A stretch of DNA of 64,000 nt from Parvularcula sp. BBD 1991-13 (GTDB taxonomy: Bacteria > Pseudomonadota > Alphaproteobacteria > Caulobacterales > Parvularculaceae): the NCBI GenBank assembly GCA_001657385.1, contig LYSZ01000004.1, positions 186,001 to 250,000 on the forward strand, in the 5' to 3' direction. The position numbers and the translations under genes are program-made. The notes beneath the pieces were generated by a model. That model had not been told where the DNA came from. It saw only the letters and a list, made by a program, of their open reading frames with translations, and made no database searches. Shown in pieces: positions 34,938-42,149 of this stretch (its first letter is position 1; every line of letters begins with the position of its first letter).

Positions 34938-35797
34938 CCTTCTGGTTGAACGGCGCGTTTCGGGAAGAGACCCGCGCGATCGACGTGGCTGATCGCGGTT
35001 TCCTGCTGGGCGACGGGGTTTTCGAGACCATATTGCTTGTCGACGGGGTTCCCGCATTCTGGGACGCGCATCGCGCGCGGCTCGACGACGCGCTGGAAGC
35101 GCTGCGTTTCCCGGTGCGGTCGGATGCGTTTGCGCTGACTGCGGCGCGCGAGCTTGCGGCGCGCGCCCGTGCGGACGCCGGCGCAGGCGTCCTGCGCCTG
35201 ACGGTCGCCCGCGGGCCCGCGGGGCGCGGCCTTGCTCCGCCCGTTCCGGCCGAGGCCGCGCCGACGCTGTTGATGACGGCGCAGGCGATGGCGCCGTATC
35301 CTGACGAACCGGCGGCGCTGGTGGTGAGCAAAGTGCGCAGGAGTTCGGCGAGCCTGTCGTCGCGCTTCAAGACGGCGACATATCTCGACAACCTCATGGC
35401 GCGGGGCGATGCGGCCGCCGCCGGCGCGGACGACGCGCTCATGCTCAACGAGCGCGGGCGCGTCGTCTGCGCTTCGGCGGCGAATGTTTTTGTGCTGAAG
35501 GATGACGCGACGCTTGCGACCCCGCCTGTTGGGGAAGGGGCGCTGCCGGGGACCGTGCGCGCGCTCCTGTTGGCGCGGGGGGCCGAAGCCGGCTTCGCCG
35601 TGCGCGAGGCGGCGCTCGCCCCCGCCGAACTGTCCGGGCGGGCCTTGATTCTGACCAACAGCCTGATGGGCGTGCGGCCGGCCGTCATCGGCGGCGTCGC
35701 TGCGCCGACCCGCGCGGACGCGCTCCTGTCGCGCCTGCAAATGTGGTATAGGGCGGTCCTCACCGAGGATGTCGAACAGCGCGCGAGGCAGCTTTGA
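34934..35797 (+). CDS. pabC: Aminodeoxychorismate lyase-like class IV PLP enzyme
   Basis: Should release pyruvate from aminodeoxychorismate to give 4-aminobenzoate. The 287-residue fold-type IV protein has DRGFLLGDGVFETILL near residue 20 and the PLP lysine in RFKTATYLDN near residue 150. The glutamate that contacts PLP N1 in this family (TEGSSSN or TECCAAN) reads VVCASAAN here, i.e. Cys replaces Glu. Other class IV enzymes are possible from sequence alone, but overlap with pabA supports the call. It overlaps the next gene by 4 bp. Confidence 0.85.
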   Translation: MTFWLNGAFREETRAIDVADRGFLLGDGVFETILLVDGVPAFWDAHRARLDDALEALRFPVRSDAFALTAARELAARARADAGAGVLRLTVARGPAGRGLAPPVPAEAAPTLLMTAQAMAPYPDEPAALVVSKVRRSSASLSSRFKTATYLDNLMARGDAAAAGADDALMLNERGRVVCASAANVFVLKDDATLATPPVGEGALPGTVRALLLARGAEAGFAVREAALAPAELSGRALILTNSLMGVRPAVIGGVAAPTRADALLSRLQMWYRAVLTEDVEQRARQL

Positions 35798-37023
35798 AGT
35801 CGTTCCAGATCACCGAGACGCAAATCGCGGGAATCATCGGCGCCGCCGCGGCGGACGAGCTTTCCCGGCGGTTCAACCGCCATTTCGATTTTCTGACCAT
35901 CGCCGCCTGGGCCTCGCCCGAAACGCCTCTCGGCGCCGGCGGACTGGACCTGAACGGGGAGGAGCGCGAAGCCTGCATTCGCCGCATCGCCGATTTTTTC
36001 GGCATGGACGATGCGCCCCTCGCCGATCCGTCTGCGGAGCGTATCGCCGACTGGGCCGCTGCGACCGCCCAGGCCGTGTCGACCCGGCTGGAGCGGTTTT
36101 CCTTCAAATCCGCGGCGCGCGACGCTCGCGACGGGTCGTGCGTCCACGCCGCCGAGGACATTTTCCAGGATGCGGCGGCGGCGGCGAACCTCCTCTATGG
36201 CCGGCGCCGGCTCCTGTCGTTCGTCGCGCCGCACAGCCTTCTTGGATTCGAGCTTTCGGTGCTGACGCCGAATCTGTTGCGGATCGATGCGGTCGACGCG
36301 CGGGGCATGACGCCGGAAGCGCTCTCGCAAACGCTTAAATTCGGCGACGTTCTCGTCGCCACGCCGTCCCTGTGGCGCTACATGATGCGCGAAACCCTGA
36401 CGGCGCCGGACAATGTGATGGCGGTCTCGTTCGGCGAGCCGATGACGCCCGACCTTGCTGTGGAAATGCGCAAGAGCGGTTTCGGCGTCATGCGCGAGCT
36501 GTACGGATCAACGGAAACCGGCCTTGTCGGCTGGCGCGACGCCCCGGCGGACCCCTTCCTTCTGTGCGATCACTGGCGGCGCAGCGAAGACGCCCTGATG
36601 CGCGAGGGCGCGGACGGGCGGGCCCGGGCGATCACCGCCATGGACGTGATCGAGTGGATCGACGAGCGCCGGTTCCGCCTGTTGGGCCGCAAGGACGGCG
36701 CGGTGCAGATCGGCGCGGTGAATGTCTTCCCCGACGAGGTGGCGCGCGCCCTGCGCGGCCATGACATGATCGCCGCCTGCGAGGTGGTCGACGGGCGGCG
36801 CGGCGACGGCGTGAACCGTCTCATCGCCAATATCGTTCTTGAAAAAGGCGCGGCGCCGAACGAAAGAACGGCGCGCGACATCGACGCCTGGTGCCGACGC
36901 AATCTGCGCCAGCAGGAACGCCCGAGGATCTATAATTTCGTTGACGCCCTCGATGCGCGACCGCCCGCGCCGCCGGTTGCTTCGACCCCGGCGGGCACGG
37001 GCAAAGAACCGCACACGAATTAA
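35794..37023 (+). CDS. Short adenylate-forming (ANL) enzyme, 4-coumarate-CoA ligase-like, degenerate P-loop
   Basis: A 409-residue member of the acyl/aryl-CoA ligase superfamily with an unusually short N-terminus. It resembles the short 4-coumarate-CoA ligases linked to photoactive yellow protein: an N-terminal helix pattern LDLNGEEREACIRRIADFF (residues 51-69), FVAPHSLLGFELSVL (143-157), the A5 motif YGSTETG (237-243) and GRKDGAVQIGAVNVFPDE (298-315). The phosphate loop expected as TSGSTGxPK near residues 104-118 reads FKSAARDARDGSCVH and lacks its Gly/Thr/Lys. A lysine in PAGTGKEP near the C-terminus may be the A10 lysine. Last gene of the pab operon (4-bp overlap with pabC). Substrate unknown; 4-aminobenzoate or a relative is a guess from context. 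Confidence 0.72.
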   Translation: MKSFQITETQIAGIIGAAAADELSRRFNRHFDFLTIAAWASPETPLGAGGLDLNGEEREACIRRIADFFGMDDAPLADPSAERIADWAAATAQAVSTRLERFSFKSAARDARDGSCVHAAEDIFQDAAAAANLLYGRRRLLSFVAPHSLLGFELSVLTPNLLRIDAVDARGMTPEALSQTLKFGDVLVATPSLWRYMMRETLTAPDNVMAVSFGEPMTPDLAVEMRKSGFGVMRELYGSTETGLVGWRDAPADPFLLCDHWRRSEDALMREGADGRARAITAMDVIEWIDERRFRLLGRKDGAVQIGAVNVFPDEVARALRGHDMIAACEVVDGRRGDGVNRLIANIVLEKGAAPNERTARDIDAWCRRNLRQQERPRIYNFVDALDARPPAPPVASTPAGTGKEPHTN

Positions 37024-37036
37024 CCGTCCCGGTTAA
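37020..37036. other. Palindrome spanning both stop codons of a convergent gene pair
   Basis: TTAACCG-TCC-CGGTTAA. The stop codon of the adenylating enzyme (37021-37023) and that of the opposite pilus protein (37033-37035) are both inside the arms. It may act as a compact bidirectional stop signal, but no T-run is present. Confidence 0.6.
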
Positions 37037-37482
37037 CTGTCCCCGCCGGCTGCGGCGGCGGCCTGGCCGAATTTCGACTGGACCTGCGCCGTTACGCCGT
37101 TGAACACCACCGGATCGTCGCCGACGGTGACCGTGGCCTCGCAATTGTCCGTGCAGTTATAGGTCGTGCGCGCCACGCCGCGGTGAACCACCAGCATGTC
37201 CGCGCTCGCCGTGCGCACGCGCACGATCAGATTTTTGATGGTCTCGCCGTTTTCGTCGAAAAAGAAGATGTTTGTCAGGCCCGGCCCCTTGCCGAACAGG
37301 AGGAGGGTTGAATCGTCTTCCACGCGGATATCCGCGATCGACGGATTGCCCACGACGATTTTCTGCGCGGCGGTTTCCAATTTGTAAGGACGCACCTGGT
37401 CCATCGTCACCCAGATCTGCTCGGCGGCGGCGCCGGCGCTAGATATCGCAAAAAGCGCCGCGGCGATGACAATGCTGCGCAT
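37033..37482 (-). CDS. Stand-alone pilus secretin N-terminal domain protein
   Basis: A 149-residue periplasmic protein. The signal peptide ends near residue 20 (AGAAAEQIW). Residues about 22-95 match the pilus-formation N-terminal domain of CpaC/RcpA secretins (VRPYKLETAAQKIVVGNPSIADI, LTNIFFFDENGETI), parallel to residues about 50-125 of CpaC at 39942. The C-terminal part has a CxxxC pair (YNCTDNCEATV) and no secretin channel domain. It is probably an accessory to the nearby Flp pilus, but it faces away from cpaA and has its own promoter. Confidence 0.85.
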   Translation of the reverse strand: MRSIVIAAALFAISSAGAAAEQIWVTMDQVRPYKLETAAQKIVVGNPSIADIRVEDDSTLLLFGKGPGLTNIFFFDENGETIKNLIVRVRTASADMLVVHRGVARTTYNCTDNCEATVTVGDDPVVFNGVTAQVQSKFGQAAAAAGGDS

Positions 37483-37673
37483 GGCCTGTTCCTCTCGTTA
37501 AACGTCAGCGAGCCTAAGCCCGAGGTGTCAACGAACGTTTAAGGCCGTTCTCCGCATTGACGGGACCGGCCCCGGACGGAAGCGGCGGATTGCGCCTACC
37601 TGCTTTACCGAGCTTTAAATCGCCGTTGCTAGCACCGTAGGCATGCCGGCTTGCGCGCCGGCGGAGAGCCCCC

Positions 37674-38426
37674 ATGCCCGCAACCATGTCCGCAACGCCG
37701 GTTATCGCCAACGCAGACGAGGACGTGTCCGACGACGCGCCGGGGGACGTCCTTGAGGCGGCGCCCCTGTTCGAGGGCCTGCCTCGCAAGGTGGTCGAGA
37801 ACCTGCGGGAAAACAGCGAACGGCGCCGTTACAGCGCCGGCCACACCGTTTTTTCCATGGGCCAGTATGACGGCGACGAATTCCTGATCGTCCTGTCGGG
37901 CGCGTTGCAATTGAATATCGTCGACGCGGAGAACGGCGAAATGGTGATCGAGCGCTTCGGGCCCGGCGCGGTGTTCGGCCTTGAAGCCGCGTTCAGCGAC
38001 GAGATCGACGCGATCTGTCCGCGCGTGGCGGTGACCGCCGCCGACGAGGCGCAGGTGCTCGCCATTGAAATGGAACCCTTCCGCAAGCTCGCCGCCGCGC
38101 GTCCGTCATTGATGCGCAACATCGCCCGTTGCCTCGCCCGCGACGCGGCGGCGCTGCGGTTCAACCGCCAGGCGCCGCAGACGCCGCCCGAACAACGGGT
38201 CTTCGCGGCGCTGATGGAGTTTGTCGAGCGCGCGCCCGCGAGCGGCGAATGGCGTATCGAGAAAATGCCCAAGCATCGCGAACTGGCCGAGCGCGCCGGC
38301 GTCGAGGAGGCGGAAGCGGCAAGCGCCGTCGCCGCCCTGATCCAGGACGGTGTGGCGCGGCGCGACTATCCGGCGCTTGTCGTTAATGACATCCGCCGGC
38401 TGAACACGCTTGCCGGACTTGGTTAA
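37674..38426 (+). CDS. Crp/Fnr-family transcriptional regulator
   Basis: A 250-residue regulator. The cyclic-nucleotide-binding-like beta barrel covers about residues 30-150 (YSAGHTVFSMGQYDGDEFLIVLSGALQLNI, RFGPGAVFGLEAAF). The C-terminal winged helix is at about 175-245 (KHRELAERAGVEEAEAASAVAALIQDGVARRD). The cAMP-contacting RxS motif and Fnr cysteines are absent, so the effector is unknown. GGAG lies 9 bp before the ATG. Its position 165 bp upstream of cpaA suggests pilus control, but this is inference. Confidence 0.85.
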   Translation: MPATMSATPVIANADEDVSDDAPGDVLEAAPLFEGLPRKVVENLRENSERRRYSAGHTVFSMGQYDGDEFLIVLSGALQLNIVDAENGEMVIERFGPGAVFGLEAAFSDEIDAICPRVAVTAADEAQVLAIEMEPFRKLAAARPSLMRNIARCLARDAAALRFNRQAPQTPPEQRVFAALMEFVERAPASGEWRIEKMPKHRELAERAGVEEAEAASAVAALIQDGVARRDYPALVVNDIRRLNTLAGLG

Positions 38427-38546
38427 CGCGCGGTTCGCACAAACATTTCGTACGGACGCGCCGTCCGGATGCCGGGGGCGGCGCGCAAAGCCGAGGGGGC
38501 GCGCCTGGGAACGGCGCGCGCGATCGGTGCGGTTTTTCGCTTTTGC

Positions 38547-38579
38547 CTAACTCGCCATTAACAGGCCGGGCCGTAGACT
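38547..38579 (+). promoter_or_regulatory. CtrA-like box and -10 element upstream of cpaA
   Basis: CTAA (38547-38550)-N7-TTAAC (38558-38562) fits the CtrA consensus TTAA-N7-TTAAC with one mismatch. TAGACT (38574-38579) lies about 22 bp after the box centre and can serve as -10, giving a start near 38586. Confidence 0.5.
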
Positions 38580-38609
38580 TGCGCGAGTAGTATGATCGGA
38601 GTTGGTTCC

Positions 38610-39116
38610 GTGCTTGCGTATCTGTCCCTATCCGTCCTTCCCGCCGCGTTACTCATCGCGGCGGCCAACGATCTTTATGAGTTCAAGATCCCGAACTGGA
38701 TCGCGATCACCATGATCTGCGCCTATCCGGTGGCGGGCGTCGCGGTCAGCGCGCCGCCGCAAATCATCCTTGAAGGGTTCATCATCGGCGCGGCGGCGCT
38801 GACGCTCGGATTCGCGCTGTTCGCCGGACGCATCGTCGGCGGCGGGGACGCCAAGCTGCTCGCCGCGACCGCGCCGTGGCTGGGCGCCAGCGGGGTCGGG
38901 CCGTTTCTTCTCTATACGGCCTTTGCCGGGCTCGCGTTAACCGTCGCGATGATCATGTTCCGCAAAACGCCGATCCTGCCGATCTACGCCCATGCGCCCT
39001 GGATCATCCGCCTGCATGAACGCAAGGGCGACCTGCCTTACGGCGTCGCAATCGCGGCGGGCGGACTTGTTAGCTTTTCCCAAACGCCTTTCTTCCAATT
39101 GGCCTTTGGCGGTTAA
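38610..39116 (+). CDS. cpaA: Prepilin peptidase CpaA (type IV, A24 family)
   Basis: Inner-membrane aspartic peptidase that cleaves the Flp prepilin leader. It has about five membrane helices. Catalytic aspartates are in ANDLYEFKIPNW near residue 20 and GRIVGGGDAKLLAA near residue 80 (GGGD motif). The GTG at 38610 is chosen because GGAG lies 8 bp upstream and the predicted transcript begins near 38586; an ATG at 38592 without ribosome site would add six residues. No Flp pilin gene lies next to it. Confidence 0.9.
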   Translation: MLAYLSLSVLPAALLIAAANDLYEFKIPNWIAITMICAYPVAGVAVSAPPQIILEGFIIGAAALTLGFALFAGRIVGGGDAKLLAATAPWLGASGVGPFLLYTAFAGLALTVAMIMFRKTPILPIYAHAPWIIRLHERKGDLPYGVAIAAGGLVSFSQTPFFQLAFGG

Positions 39117-39208
39117 CAAGACCGGTTAACGCACTTTTGAGGACTTTGCGCGAGCATCGCTCCAAAGACCATCCGCACGCGGCGGCGTATACGCGAAAGT
39201 AGGCTCTC

Positions 39209-39955
39209 ATGAATATAAACCGCATCGCTATCCTGGGGCTGGCGCTGGTGGCCGGCGGCGCAGCATTTTTCCTGATGATGAGCGGTCAGGAGCCGACCCA
39301 GGAACCGGTCAGGATTATCGAGCCCGTCAAGGAAGAAACGGTGCGCGTGCTCGTGGCCGGCCGGAACATGACGCGGGGAGACCGTTTGTCTCCTGAGGAT
39401 ACGACCTGGGTCGCGTGGCCGAAAAAGAACGTTCAGCAGGGGTTTATCACCAACGACAATCCGGAAGCGCGCGAAGAGCTGTCGAACGCCGTCGCCCGCT
39501 CGATGATGGTCGCGGGCGAACCGCTGGTCGAGGCCAAGATCGTCCGCGCCGGCTCTTCGGGGCTGATGGCCGCGCTCCTGTCGCCCGGCATGCGCGCGGT
39601 GACGGTTCGCGTTAACGCGGAATCCGCGTCCGGAGGATTTATCCTGCCCGGCGACCGGGTCGACATCCATTACGCCGAGCGCGACGACAACGACAAGGTG
39701 AGGCTGACGCCGGTCAATGAAGATATCCGCGTCCTGGCGATCGACACGGCTTATGTCGAGGACCCCGAAGTGGCGCATATCGAAGGCAGCAACGTCACGC
39801 TTGAGATGACGCCGCAGGACGCGGAGTACATCATCGCCGCGCGCAACTCCCGAGGCTCGATTCAGCTCACCCTGCGGAGCATTTTCGAGCCGGAAACCCA
39901 GATATCGCAAACGCGCCGCAGAGAAATTCAGGTGATCCGCTATGGGCGCTCGTAA
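39209..39955 (+). CDS. cpaB: Flp pilus assembly protein CpaB (RcpC)
   Basis: A 248-residue periplasmic protein with an N-terminal membrane anchor (residues about 5-25) and a SAF domain (about 45-110: VRVLVAGRNMTRGDRLSPEDTTW, GEPLVEAKIV), then the RcpC-type domain (MRAVTVRVNAESASGGFILPGDRVDI). It is thought to gate or stabilise the secretin. It overlaps cpaC by 14 bp and opens the cpaBCDEF-tadBC run. Confidence 0.94.
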   Translation: MNINRIAILGLALVAGGAAFFLMMSGQEPTQEPVRIIEPVKEETVRVLVAGRNMTRGDRLSPEDTTWVAWPKKNVQQGFITNDNPEAREELSNAVARSMMVAGEPLVEAKIVRAGSSGLMAALLSPGMRAVTVRVNAESASGGFILPGDRVDIHYAERDDNDKVRLTPVNEDIRVLAIDTAYVEDPEVAHIEGSNVTLEMTPQDAEYIIAARNSRGSIQLTLRSIFEPETQISQTRRREIQVIRYGRS

Positions 39956-41420
39956 GATGAAGGCCATCCCGATCAAGTCCGGCGCCGCGGGCGCGTTCGC
40001 CGCCGCGTTCTGCGCGCTGCTCGCGCTCGCCGTGACGGCGTCGCCCGCCGCCGCGCAGCGCGGCGCCTATCCGGTCACGATTGACGGCGGCGGCGAGACG
40101 GCCGTTTCAAAAAGCCTCGTGCTGCCGCTCAACAAGGCGGCGATCGTCGAACTGCCCCAGGCGGCGGCGGATGTGCTCGTCTCGCAACCGACCGTCGTCG
40201 ACGCCGTCGTGCGCTCGCCGCGCCGGGTGTACCTCCTGGGACTGACCATCGGACAGACCAACGCCTTCTTTTTCGATTCCCGCGGCCGGCAGATTCTCAA
40301 CCTCGAGATCCAGGTGGAGCGGGATGTTGACGCCCTCACGGGCGTGTTGCGCCGGGTGATGCCGGACAGCCGCATCGAGGTGGAGGCGATTAACGACAAT
40401 CTGATTCTTCGCGGCGACGTCCAGACCGCCAGCGAAGCGGAAAACGCGCGGCTTCTGGCGGCCCGCTTCGTCGATGGCGACGACGAAAAGGTCATCAATA
40501 TGCTGAGCATTCGCGATCGCGCGCAGGTGATGCTGAAGGTGCGCATCGTTGAAATGCAGCGCCAGCTCCTGAAACAGCTTGGCGTCCAGACGAACGGAAC
40601 GGTCCGTCTTTCCAATGCGTCGTTCAATTTCGCCGCCGCCAATGCGATCAGCAACGCCGGCGGCCTCGCCGTGGATGGAAGCCGGACCGGTTCCGGCAAC
40701 CTTGAGGATATCGACGCCAGCCTCCAGGCGTTTGAATCGACCGGTCTCGTGCGCGTTCTCGCCGAGCCGAACCTGACCGCGCTTTCCGGCGAATCGGCGC
40801 GCTTCCTGGCGGGCGGCGAATTCCCCGTGCCCGTGGGACAGGACGACGGCGTGATCACCATCGAATTCAAGGAATTCGGCGTCGGTCTCGGCTTCACGCC
40901 GCTGGTCCTGGGCAAGGGCCGCATCAACCTGAAGGTCGCGACCGAGGTCAGCGAGATCACCACGGAAAACTCGTTCTTCATCCCTGGCGAGACGACGTTC
41001 GACGCCGATGGCAATCCGGTGACGACGGCGGGGCTTTCCATCCCCGGCCTTTCGGTTCGCCGCGCGAACACGGTGGTCGAATTGCCTTCCGGCGGCAGCC
41101 TGATGATGGCGGGCCTGTTGCAGGAAGACCTGCGCGCCAATATCGACGGCGTGCCCGGCATGAAGGACGTGCCGGTGCTCGGCCAGCTTTTCCGTAGCCG
41201 GAGCTACAACAATAATGAAACCGAACTGGTCGTTCTGGTGACGCCCTATCTGGTCGATCCGTCCCATGCGAACCAGTTGACGGACCCGTCGGAAGGGTTC
41301 GTGCCGGCAAGCGACGCGCAGTCGGTTCTGCTGGGCAAGATGATTTCAACCTACGGCCTCGCCGGGGCGGGCGTTCAGGAAGCCTCGTTGCAGGGGCCGC
41401 TGGGCTTTATTCTCGATTAG
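39942..41420 (+). CDS. cpaC: Flp pilus outer-membrane secretin CpaC (RcpA)
   Basis: A 492-residue secretin forming the outer-membrane pilus channel. The signal peptide is cleaved near residue 38 (PAAAQRG). The pilus-formation N-domain follows (VLPLNKAAIVELP, YLLGLTIGQTNAFFFDSRG, about 55-125), then a BON-like domain (RIEVEAINDNLILRGDV) and the secretin domain (about 240-440; VLAEPNLTALSGESARFLAGGEFPVP, VPVLGQLFRS). ATG 39942 is kept because AGGTGA precedes it. Confidence 0.95.
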   Translation: MGARKMKAIPIKSGAAGAFAAAFCALLALAVTASPAAAQRGAYPVTIDGGGETAVSKSLVLPLNKAAIVELPQAAADVLVSQPTVVDAVVRSPRRVYLLGLTIGQTNAFFFDSRGRQILNLEIQVERDVDALTGVLRRVMPDSRIEVEAINDNLILRGDVQTASEAENARLLAARFVDGDDEKVINMLSIRDRAQVMLKVRIVEMQRQLLKQLGVQTNGTVRLSNASFNFAAANAISNAGGLAVDGSRTGSGNLEDIDASLQAFESTGLVRVLAEPNLTALSGESARFLAGGEFPVPVGQDDGVITIEFKEFGVGLGFTPLVLGKGRINLKVATEVSEITTENSFFIPGETTFDADGNPVTTAGLSIPGLSVRRANTVVELPSGGSLMMAGLLQEDLRANIDGVPGMKDVPVLGQLFRSRSYNNNETELVVLVTPYLVDPSHANQLTDPSEGFVPASDAQSVLLGKMISTYGLAGAGVQEASLQGPLGFILD

Positions 41421-41433
41421 GAAGGCGAACGCG

Positions 41434-42111
41434 ATGACGAACCACATGAAACAGGCCTCGATCGCTCTTTGCGCCCTCGCGCTCGCCGCATGTACCGGCG
41501 GCCCCTTCAACGGCCCTGAACACGCCGAGACGGTTGCGACGATGCACCCGATTTCGGTCGACAGCCAGGTCGTCACCCTGACGATCGACGCCGATCCGTC
41601 CACGACGGACCTTTCCGATACGGACCGCGCCCGGCTTCGCGCCTTCGTCGCGTCCTACATGAACAACGGGCACGGGCCGCTGACGATCACTGCGCCGTCA
41701 GGCGGGGCGGGCGACTTTGACGGTCAGGAGGCCGCCTCGGACATCCGCAAGGCGCTGCATGACGCCGGTGCGCCGTGGTCGTCCCTGACCGGCGCCACCT
41801 ACCGCACCGGCGCGCAGACCGGCCAGCTGGTGATGTCGTTTACCCGGTATGTGGCCACGCCGAGCGAGTGCGGCGTGTGGAAAGGTCTCAAGGAGCGCGA
41901 TTACCGGAACCTGCGCACGCCGAATTTCGGCTGCGCCACCATGAACAACATCGCGGCGATGGTCGGCGACCCGCGCGACCTTGTGGCGCCGGCCGCGGAA
42001 GACGAACGCGATGCGGCGCTCGCGGCGCGCGGCGTGCGGCTCTACCGCGAGGGGGAGGTCACCGCCTCGCAGGTTGACGGCAACATCCAGCCCAACGCCG
42101 CAGGACAATAA
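41434..42111 (+). CDS. cpaD: Pilus assembly lipoprotein CpaD
   Basis: A 225-residue predicted outer-membrane lipoprotein of the CpaD family. The signal peptide ends with a lipobox ALAACTG (cysteine near residue 20). Conserved CpaD features are the HPISVDSQVVTLTID stretch, a central domain and GVWKGLKERDYRNLRTPNFGCATMNNIAAMV, which contains the conserved cysteine pair. It probably supports secretin assembly. Gap to cpaC is 13 bp. Confidence 0.93.
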   Translation: MTNHMKQASIALCALALAACTGGPFNGPEHAETVATMHPISVDSQVVTLTIDADPSTTDLSDTDRARLRAFVASYMNNGHGPLTITAPSGGAGDFDGQEAASDIRKALHDAGAPWSSLTGATYRTGAQTGQLVMSFTRYVATPSECGVWKGLKERDYRNLRTPNFGCATMNNIAAMVGDPRDLVAPAAEDERDAALAARGVRLYREGEVTASQVDGNIQPNAAGQ

Positions 42112-42149
42112 TAAAGGATGCGCATAAGGGGAGGCGCAGGGAGTACACC

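Noticed and set aside
39113-39130. TTAA-N9-TTAAC between cpaA and cpaB as a CtrA box
   Set aside because: Spacing is nine, not seven, and no suitable -10 follows at the expected distance.
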